Source: Holosporales bacterium
Lineage (GTDB): Bacteria > Pseudomonadota > Alphaproteobacteria > RUG11792
NCBI GenBank assembly: GCA_031260085.1
Contig: JAIRKP010000115.1
Location: 1 to 10,950 of the forward strand
Direction: 5' to 3'
Length of the DNA stretch: 10,950 nucleotides
Made by a program: the position numbers and the translations under genes. The notes beneath the pieces are model-generated. The model did not search any database and had not been told where the DNA came from. It saw nothing but the letters and a program-made list of their open reading frames with translations. Shown in pieces: positions 6,224 through 10,950 of the stretch. Position 1 is the stretch's first letter. Every line of letters begins with the position of its first letter.

Positions 6224-6352
6224 ACTAGTATTGTTCTGAAAAAGTTTAATTAGCGGATTGTCTGTCAAGGAGGAGAACGAAGTGATCCTTGACAGACTAT
6301 AGGCGCGAGTATGGTATAATTTTTATACCATACTCGCGCCCCCACTAGTATT
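6224..6352. repeat. 9-bp direct repeats flanking repeat copy 2
   Basis: ACTAGTATT occurs at 6224-6232 and 6344-6352, enclosing copy 2 of the 83-bp repeat and 27 bases on its left side. It could be a target-site duplication, but the left copy does not abut the repeat and copy 1 has no such flanks. Confidence 0.3.
6260..6342 (+). repeat. 83-bp two-hairpin intergenic repeat, copy 2
   Basis: Same orientation and length as copy 1. Hairpin A: GTCTGTCAAGGA (6260-6271) with TCCTTGACAGAC (6286-6297), 12 perfect pairs and the same 14-base loop. Hairpin B: GGCGCGAGTATGGTATAA (6302-6319), loop TTT, perfect 18-bp partner at 6323-6340. It lies between the convergent dut and trpZ ends. It lacks a U-run on either side, so it is not a standard terminator, though strong hairpins between converging transcripts may stabilise 3' ends. 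Confidence 0.88.
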
Positions 6353-6383
6353 ATTAAAGAAGATTCATCATTTAAACCTAACC

Positions 6384-7034
6384 TTAACTTTCATGTAACT
6401 TTCCGTCAATCATTCTGAGAATTCTATGAGTATGCGAATTTATATATCTTGAGTTATGGGTTATAAGAAGGCAAGTTTTATTTTCTTGTAATACGATTTT
6501 GCTAGCGATCTTCATGACTATATCTGAAGTTTTTGGATCAAGAGCAGCCGTTATTTCGTCTAAAAGTAAAACATCATAATCTGTTATCGTCGCCATAACA
6601 AGACTCAGGGCTTGGCGTTGCCCGCCTGAGAGATTTTTGACATATTCCTCTAGTCTGTTTTCTAAATTCATTTCGAGAATTGTTAATCTTTCTCTGAAAT
6701 ACTCTATATCTTTTTTTAATACTTTTTTCCCGCCTCGCATATGCGCAAGACTGAGATTTTCTAAAATACTCATCTCCCCTATTGTTCCAACCGTTGGATC
6801 CTGAATAACGCTTGACACCATTCGAGATCTCTTATGCTGAGGCATTTTTGTTATATCTGTTTCATCAATATAAATTGTTCCTTTGGCAGGGAAAATTGTG
6901 CCCGAAATTGTGTTGAACAGGGTCGTTTTCCCAGTTCCATTAGCTCCAACTATTAAAACAAACTCACCTGTATTGACTGTCAAACTTAAATTTTTTAGTG
7001 TAGATCTAACGCATATATTATCTAATTTCAACAT
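6384..7034 (-). CDS. trpZ: ABC transporter ATP-binding protein, probable tryptophan importer
   Basis: The ATPase powers import by the TrpXYZ-type transporter on the cytoplasmic face of the membrane. The 216 residues carry a complete nucleotide-binding domain: Walker A GANGTGKTT (30-38), Q-loop Gln78, signature LSGGQ (135-139), Walker B VLLLDE (155-160), D-loop ALDP (164-167) and switch His193. Its start overlaps the permease stop in ATGTTGA, and AAGG lies 9 bases ahead, so translation is coupled. It is the last gene of a four-gene operon. The protein has no tryptophan, like its two partners. ABC importers of this type (uncharacterised solute-binding protein plus LivH-like permease) are known as TrpXYZ in streptococci; tryptophan as substrate is inferred from the adjacent TrpR-type regulator and the absence of Trp codons. 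Confidence 0.88.
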   Translation of the reverse strand: MLKLDNICVRSTLKNLSLTVNTGEFVLIVGANGTGKTTLFNTISGTIFPAKGTIYIDETDITKMPQHKRSRMVSSVIQDPTVGTIGEMSILENLSLAHMRGGKKVLKKDIEYFRERLTILEMNLENRLEEYVKNLSGGQRQALSLVMATITDYDVLLLDEITAALDPKTSDIVMKIASKIVLQENKTCLLITHNSRYINSHTHRILRMIDGKLHES

Positions 7035-7891
7035 TTTATTTTACCTTTTTTCATAATTATTATTGCAATTATTAATCCTCCGGTTATTAAATTAATATCC
7101 TGAGTTTTTATTCCTAATATATCTCCATGCAAAGCTATATTTATAAATATTCGATATATAATTGATCCTATAACACAGGATAAGATAAACAATGGTTCTT
7201 TTTTAAAACGTAATATTCTTTCTCCGATAATAACTGAGGCGAGCCCACACACTAATGTTCCAATTCCTCCTGATATATCACAAAATCCTTGATAATTAGT
7301 AAATAATCCGCCGCCAGTCGCGATCAAAGCATTGCTTATCATGAGCCCTGCAATTTTCATAAAATTTATATTAATCCCAGATATTGAAGCAAATCGTTGA
7401 TTATAGCCTACAGCTCGTAGCTTTAATCCAAATTTGCTGAATAACATAAAGACTACACCCAAAATTAAAAACAGTATTATCGCAGTTGCTACAAATGACT
7501 GGGTATCATTCTCAAATATAGTTGTCTTATCAATAAGAGTTATATTGGGAGCGTCTTCCATAATTCTGAGGTTAATGGAATATAGCATAAATGCAATTAT
7601 TATTCCTGATAAAAGATCTGCTATCCGGAATTTAACATTTAATATCCCAGTGCAAAATCCAGCTATTCCTCCGGATATAAAAGACGTAACCAATGCTATG
7701 TATGGATTTACATCATACTTTATAAGCACGGCTGAGACAGATGCTCCTAAAACAAAACTTCCATCGCATGTCATATCCGCAAAGTTTATTGTTCTAAATG
7801 TCAAAAATATTCCAATTGCGACAATTCCAAAAATTAGCCCAATGTTTAAACTTGTTAGTATTTCTTGCATCCCTATCATTGCCTCTCTCAC
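7028..7891 (-). CDS. trpY: ABC transporter permease, probable tryptophan importer
   Basis: This is the membrane channel of the importer. The product is strongly hydrophobic, with about eight membrane segments from residue 12 to 281. The segment FLTFRTINFADMTCDGSFVLGASV (about 30-53) is characteristic of the LivH-like/BPD_transp_2 permeases that pair with PF04392-type binding proteins. The longest frame starts with GTG at 7891, sharing GTGA with the trpX stop; ATG codons at 7879 and 7870 follow. ATG 7870 (MQEILTSLNIGLIFG) fits the usual family N-terminus and has AGAGAGG upstream, so the true start may be 7870. The 3' end overlaps trpZ by 7 bases. No tryptophan residue occurs in 287 positions, which is striking for a membrane protein, since these are normally tryptophan-rich. 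Confidence 0.88.
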   Translation of the reverse strand: MREAMIGMQEILTSLNIGLIFGIVAIGIFLTFRTINFADMTCDGSFVLGASVSAVLIKYDVNPYIALVTSFISGGIAGFCTGILNVKFRIADLLSGIIIAFMLYSINLRIMEDAPNITLIDKTTIFENDTQSFVATAIILFLILGVVFMLFSKFGLKLRAVGYNQRFASISGININFMKIAGLMISNALIATGGGLFTNYQGFCDISGGIGTLVCGLASVIIGERILRFKKEPLFILSCVIGSIIYRIFINIALHGDILGIKTQDINLITGGLIIAIIIMKKGKIKC

Positions 7892-8823
7892 TCAACAGTT
7901 TTCACAGCCTTTGTTAACAATTCCTCAGGAATCTGTACTCCCAGTTGTTTTGCAGTTTTAAGATTAATGCAAAGTTCGATATCATCCGAGCCTGGATACT
8001 GCACTGGCTCAATAGATTCTCCATTTCTCGATTGTTTTATGGCTTGTCCAGCCTTAACACCGATCTGGAATTGATTTGGTCCAAGAGCCGCTAAACAACC
8101 ATTCGCAACTTGATCTGTATCGCTGCAATAGACAGGAATTTTGGCTTTAGTACAGATTTTTACAATACAAGGTATTCCAGCAAGCGCAGTGTTATCATTG
8201 CTTATGAAAACAGCATCTGATCCAGCGGCCACAGCGGCATTAGTTGCCTGTGGAATATCAGAGGATTTTTGTATGGTTTTTTCAATTAATTCGATTCCCA
8301 TTTCTTCTGCGATAGGTTTCAGCTTCGCAACTATTGCAACTGAATTAGATTCTCCTGGATTATAGATTATTGCTATCTTCTTTAAACTCTGGTTGATCTG
8401 TATCATTACCTCTATTTGCGGCTTTATAGGAACGAAATTTGAAACTATTATGGTGCCCGCAAATGATTCAGACGGGGAGATATCTGTAGGGTTTGTGATC
8501 GATGCTCCAACCACCAATGCTCTGCCGAATTTGCCTTGTTGTTTCATTTGATAAGCAAGCTGAGTTGGCGTGGTGCCAATTGTTAAGATGTAATCTGATT
8601 TTTCGCTTGCAAATTTTGCTAATATTGACGCAGCCATAGATTGATTTCCTTGTGCGGAATAAACTTTAATGGCTGCTTCTTTATCGTTCTGAAGTTCTTT
8701 TTCAACTCCTACAACGACCGCATTAAGAGCTGGGTGGTCAACGATTTTGAGTATTGATACGTTATAAGAATACACTAATATATTACTCATTATGATTCCT
8801 AAATATATTACTTTCTTCAGCAT
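7888..8823 (-). CDS. trpX: ABC transporter substrate-binding protein, probable tryptophan importer
   Basis: This is the periplasmic receptor that delivers ligand to the permease. Residues 1 to about 20 form a Sec signal peptide (KK, then a hydrophobic core); there is no lipobox cysteine, so it should be a free periplasmic protein. The mature part has the two-lobed PF04392 (ABC_sub_bind) pattern: HPALNAVVVGVEKEL near 30-45, TIGTTPTQLAYQ near 81-92, KKIAIIYNPGESNS near 148-161, SDAVFISNDNTA near 202-213, PVYCSDTDQVANGCLAALG near 231-249 and FQIGVKAGQAI. Length, 311 residues, is normal. AAGGAG (8836-8831) lies 7 bases ahead of the ATG, and the start overlaps the trpR stop in ATGCTGA. No tryptophan occurs. 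Substrate identity is inferred, because PF04392 members as a class are poorly characterised. Confidence 0.87.
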   Translation of the reverse strand: MLKKVIYLGIIMSNILVYSYNVSILKIVDHPALNAVVVGVEKELQNDKEAAIKVYSAQGNQSMAASILAKFASEKSDYILTIGTTPTQLAYQMKQQGKFGRALVVGASITNPTDISPSESFAGTIIVSNFVPIKPQIEVMIQINQSLKKIAIIYNPGESNSVAIVAKLKPIAEEMGIELIEKTIQKSSDIPQATNAAVAAGSDAVFISNDNTALAGIPCIVKICTKAKIPVYCSDTDQVANGCLAALGPNQFQIGVKAGQAIKQSRNGESIEPVQYPGSDDIELCINLKTAKQLGVQIPEELLTKAVKTVE

Positions 8824-9116
8824 TGTTTTTCTCCTTTTTTTATTTTTTCCAATAAAAGTTTATAACCTTGGCATGGTTCATCGGTTAAAAATCTCGCAAC
8901 TCTAGTTACCGTTGTTGTGCTAACTCCGAACTTTTGCCTAATTTCTCGATATGAAAGATTATCAAAAGCGAGAGCTTTGCAAATTTTCCAACGTTCTTTC
9001 ATTGCTTTGATTTCTTGCGGAGTACATAAATCGTAAAAAAATCTTTCGACTTCATCGTGATCGCTCAACATTGAAATAGCTTCAAATAAATCAATTTGAT
9101 CTGGATCCTTGCTCAT
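8817..9116 (-). CDS. trpR: TrpR/YerC-family transcriptional regulator
   Basis: The 99-residue product matches the TrpR superfamily (PF01371) in the YerC/YecD-like form: an all-helical protein with CTPQEIKAMKERWKICKAL (31-49) and a helix-turn-helix SYREIRQKFGVSTTTVTRVARFL (55-77), comparable with the REL...G.GIATITRGSNSL reader of classical TrpR. Classical TrpR binds tryptophan and then represses its targets; whether this member binds tryptophan cannot be read off the sequence. It is the first gene of the operon, with AGGAA (9125-9121) 4 bases ahead of the ATG, and it overlaps trpX by 7 bases. An 18-bp dyad over its own promoter suggests autoregulation together with the transporter. It has a single tryptophan (residue 43). 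Confidence is high for the family and moderate for the ligand. Confidence 0.87.
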   Translation of the reverse strand: MSKDPDQIDLFEAISMLSDHDEVERFFYDLCTPQEIKAMKERWKICKALAFDNLSYREIRQKFGVSTTTVTRVARFLTDEPCQGYKLLLEKIKKGEKQC

Positions 9117-9136
9117 GATTTTCCTATCTTTTGCAC

Positions 9137-9154
9137 TATCGTATTAACACGATA
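9137..9154 (-). promoter_or_regulatory. Probable TrpR-type operator
   Basis: On the minus strand TATCGTGTTAATACGATA is a dyad with 16 of 18 symmetric positions (arms TATCGT/ACGATA, core TTAA). It starts exactly at the -10 hexamer of the trpR-trpXYZ promoter and covers the expected start of transcription near 9142, so a bound repressor would block RNA polymerase. Classical E. coli trp operators overlap the -10 in the same way, but with a different core (CTAG). Binding by the adjacent regulator is inferred. Confidence 0.65.
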
Positions 9155-9177
9155 ACACACAAATGCAATCCAGTCAA
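9149..9177 (-). promoter_or_regulatory. Promoter of trpR-trpX-trpY-trpZ
   Basis: Minus strand: -35 TTGACT (9177-9172), 17-base spacer, -10 TATCGT (9154-9149). The predicted leader of about 25 bases runs to the trpR ATG. The weak -10 is part of the operator dyad. Confidence 0.6.
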
Positions 9178-9191
9178 CTTCGATTTTTTAT

Positions 9192-9220
9192 TTGACAATA
9201 CAATCGTAATCTGATTTAAT
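9192..9220 (+). promoter_or_regulatory. Promoter of the secreted 505-residue protein gene
   Basis: Consensus -35 TTGACA (9192-9197), 17-base spacer, -10 TTTAAT (9215-9220) with an extended TGA ahead of it (9212-9214). Transcription should begin near 9227, with about 29 bases of leader. It lies back to back with the trp promoter, the two -35 hexamers being 14 bases apart, and is the best-matching promoter in the window. Confidence 0.7.
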
Positions 9221-9255
9221 ATCTATAAGCCCTATTTTGTCCTTTATATCAGCTA

Positions 9256-10773
9256 ATGAAAACTAAAATTGTATTAATATTATTAACAAGTATAAGCACG
9301 ATATCGCAAGCGGCCGCATCGACAGCATTGAGAGTGCCTGTCTCTATAATTGAGCAGCTGGTAAACGGTGCGAAATGTATTTCTTTGAATGTGAACTATG
9401 GTGCCGAGGAACGGGAGTTATCTTATGATGACGAGGGATTTTTTACACAACCGCATCAAAAGAAATCCGCTAAAACTAAACGGACGCCAGCTGGAACCGA
9501 GGCGAACAAAACCCGATTAACGGCTTTAGAATTTGCAGTGACACGGGATATAACTATCGGCAGAGCCCAGAACATAGAGGCGAGACGCTACCCAGGGGAG
9601 TTTGAGTTATTAATCGAGGCCACAGGAATTCCTGACAGATCAACTCTTACACTCAGAGCAAAAGATCCTGCGGGGAAGACACTGGCCGAGGAACTGCTGT
9701 CCCGATTAGTGGCAAGCAAAATCCGAGAGGATTCTACGACGAGATTGCCGTGGGTTATACGGGATCTAGAAGTGGCCACAGCTCTAGTTAACGGTAGTTC
9801 TGACATTGGTTGGATACAACAGATAATCATGGATCAAGCTGCGCTTGCCACTCTGCCTGCACCTGATGAAATTTTAGAATCAAAAGCTGCAGCTTATGTA
9901 AGATGGTTGCAAGAATTGGTCTTTCAGGTTATGGACAATGCTAAACTAAAACTCTGGGAACCAGCTCAACACGAGACACGCGTAGCGATGTTCGATTTTA
10001 TATACCAAACTAAGTGGAATTTTCAAGATGATAATAGGCGTTTAAGTTGTTTTGCTTTAGAACCGATCCCGCAGGAAACATATGATCTTATCACACAAAG
10101 CACATTAACGCTTAACAAATGGCTGGCTGAAGACGTAATATTTTTTATAACCCAGATTCCACATTCAATATTTCAGGCCTCCCTTCAAACTATTGCTCAT
10201 CAAAGCCTCTTGCAGCACATGTTTAGCCACGGCCACTTTGACAGAAATCCAATGCCTGGAAAGTCATATTTTGAACTATCCATACAGCAGGAACCAAGTA
10301 TCGGAGATATTTACAAAATATTAAGCTTATCATTTGAGCCAGATGCGAAGTTGTATACTCGATTAACAGAAGGGGCCATACAAGTATTTGTTAAATTTTC
10401 AGACTGCCCTCCAATTTTTTCGGAAATGAAATGTTGGAACAGAAGATTCCGCACTTATACTTCGACAAATACATTTTCATTTATTGTAGCTAAAAGTGGT
10501 GTCTCTTCCGTTTTAAAAACATTACACCCAGATTTTGATCCATCGACAATGACTGATGTTCACCAACTTCCAGTAGCTCTAGCGCCGACTAGTGGATATT
10601 TTTCTCTACCACGCACAACACAAGTACAAAGGGTGGTAAATGATATCGGTGTTTCACCCTTCGAGGTATTACTAGCCTTACTGAGTGAGAAATTTCCAAA
10701 TGCCAGTTTTCAGTTGCAGATGCAAACAAGAAATATGGTGCATAGATTTACATTAAAAAAGCCTCCGCGATAA
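9256..10773 (+). CDS. Secreted protein of unknown function, 505 residues
   Basis: I do not recognise a family. Residues 1-21 form a clear Sec signal peptide (MKTKIVLILLT, then small residues; cleavage near AAA 19-21), with no other membrane span, so the protein is exported to the periplasm or beyond. The mature part begins with a lysine-rich stretch (about 68-78, KKSAKTKRTP), continues with mixed helical and strand-like segments, and ends basic (FTLKKPPR). No catalytic motif, internal repeat or coiled coil stands out; cysteines are few. It has its own strong promoter but no evident Shine-Dalgarno sequence. Its GC is far above that of neighbours (33 of 60 at 9661-9720 against 8 of 60 at 5221-5280), suggesting acquisition or different selection. 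An effector or surface-associated role in a host-dwelling bacterium is possible but only a guess. Confidence 0.8.
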   Translation: MKTKIVLILLTSISTISQAAASTALRVPVSIIEQLVNGAKCISLNVNYGAEERELSYDDEGFFTQPHQKKSAKTKRTPAGTEANKTRLTALEFAVTRDITIGRAQNIEARRYPGEFELLIEATGIPDRSTLTLRAKDPAGKTLAEELLSRLVASKIREDSTTRLPWVIRDLEVATALVNGSSDIGWIQQIIMDQAALATLPAPDEILESKAAAYVRWLQELVFQVMDNAKLKLWEPAQHETRVAMFDFIYQTKWNFQDDNRRLSCFALEPIPQETYDLITQSTLTLNKWLAEDVIFFITQIPHSIFQASLQTIAHQSLLQHMFSHGHFDRNPMPGKSYFELSIQQEPSIGDIYKILSLSFEPDAKLYTRLTEGAIQVFVKFSDCPPIFSEMKCWNRRFRTYTSTNTFSFIVAKSGVSSVLKTLHPDFDPSTMTDVHQLPVALAPTSGYFSLPRTTQVQRVVNDIGVSPFEVLLALLSEKFPNASFQLQMQTRNMVHRFTLKKPPR

Positions 10774-10782
10774 GTGATGAGG

Positions 10783-10861
10783 AATAGCCGCAACTTTCGG
10801 TTAATCCCCCTTTTCGAAGTGCTTTGAAGATTCGCTTTTTCGAAGCACTTTCTCGGCTATT
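10783..10861 (+). terminator. Nested stem-loop after the 505-residue gene, probable terminator
   Basis: Outer arms AATAGCCG (10783-10790) and CGGCTATT (10854-10861) pair perfectly and enclose an inner hairpin AAGTGCTTTGAA (10817-10828) with TTCGAAGCACTT (10839-10850), 12 pairs including one G-U. The plus strand continues ATTTTC, a short U-rich tail. It begins 10 bases after the stop codon. It may serve both this gene and a converging gene from the right. Confidence 0.55.
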
Positions 10862-10886
10862 ATTTTCACAATACGTGTGTTGTTTT

Positions 10887-10950
10887 CTAAGAAATAGCTT
10901 TTTGTATCTCTGTATATATTATCTCCTCGCCTGTCCATACTGTTGCGCAA
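10887..10950 (-). CDS. Possible C-terminus of a minus-strand gene entering from the right edge
   Basis: Reading from the right edge on the minus strand, 20 sense codons (from TGC at 10949) end in TAG at 10889-10887 and give a protein-like tail (ATVWTGEEIIYTEIQKAIS). The stop lies just before the nested stem-loop, as expected for a gene converging on it. A competing frame is open from 10950 to TAA at 10803-10801. The fragment is too short to identify. Confidence 0.3.
   Translation of the reverse strand, partial: CATVWTGEEIIYTEIQKAIS

Noticed and set aside
6289..6320. TTGACA ... TGGTATAAT promoter inside repeat copy 2
   Set aside because: Hexamers are excellent and the -10 is of the extended type, but the spacer is 20 bases, copy 1 has TTGCCA instead, the -10 is inside a perfect stem, and no plus-strand gene follows copy 2.
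6302..6340. Hairpin B as an intrinsic terminator
   Set aside because: The stem is strong, but neither strand has a U-run after it.
7434..8365. Plus-strand frames opposite trpY and trpX (7434-7961, 7865-8074, 8141-8365)
   Set aside because: They are shadows of well-supported minus-strand genes, with no ribosome sites or recognisable motifs.
10801..10950. 49-codon minus-strand frame open to the right edge, ending TAA at 10803-10801
   Set aside because: Possible, but it runs through the inner hairpin and is less protein-like than the frame ending at 10887; not listed as a gene.

Overview
This is an AT-rich, gene-dense bacterial window that looks like a reduced, host-associated alphaproteobacterium, perhaps of the Holosporales/Paracaedibacter or Rickettsiales type. 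That placement is an inference. It rests on the AT richness, a tryptophan-import operon led by its own TrpR-type regulator, tight stop/start overlaps, an IS5-type transposase end, short palindromic repeats between genes, and a chromosomal parS-type palindrome of the alphaproteobacterial form.

Layout. 1-126: C-terminal end of an IS5-family-like transposase and the probable right end of its insertion sequence. 127-480: a poorly understood stretch with a hairpin and two competing small minus-strand frames. 514-4206: a plus-strand block rpsU - valS - rmuC. ValRS is short, lacking its usual C-terminal coiled-coil arm, and rmuC starts inside the end of valS on a TTG codon. 4207-4475: a structured spacer with three hairpins and a promoter. 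4476-6016: a HemY-like membrane protein and dUTPase (dut), two bases apart. 6017-6383: a spacer between convergent units holding a perfect 16-bp parS-like palindrome and the second copy of an 83-bp two-hairpin repeat. The two repeat copies bracket the hemY-like/dut pair in the same orientation.

9116 down to 6384 (minus strand): trpR - trpX - trpY - trpZ, each overlapping the next by 3-7 bases. A promoter and an 18-bp dyad that begins exactly at the -10 hexamer lie upstream, which suggests repression and autoregulation by the TrpR-type protein. The three transporter proteins (814 residues) contain no tryptophan at all, while the other larger proteins in the window carry about 1-2%. This fits a tryptophan importer that must be made during tryptophan starvation. 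9256-10773: a divergently transcribed, secreted 505-residue protein of no family I recognise, with markedly higher GC than its neighbours. 10783-10861: a nested stem-loop structure. The C-terminus of another minus-strand gene may enter from the right edge.

The strongest observations are the tryptophan-free TrpXYZ operon with its operator, the parS site, and the 83-bp repeat whose differences preserve RNA pairing in its second hairpin.
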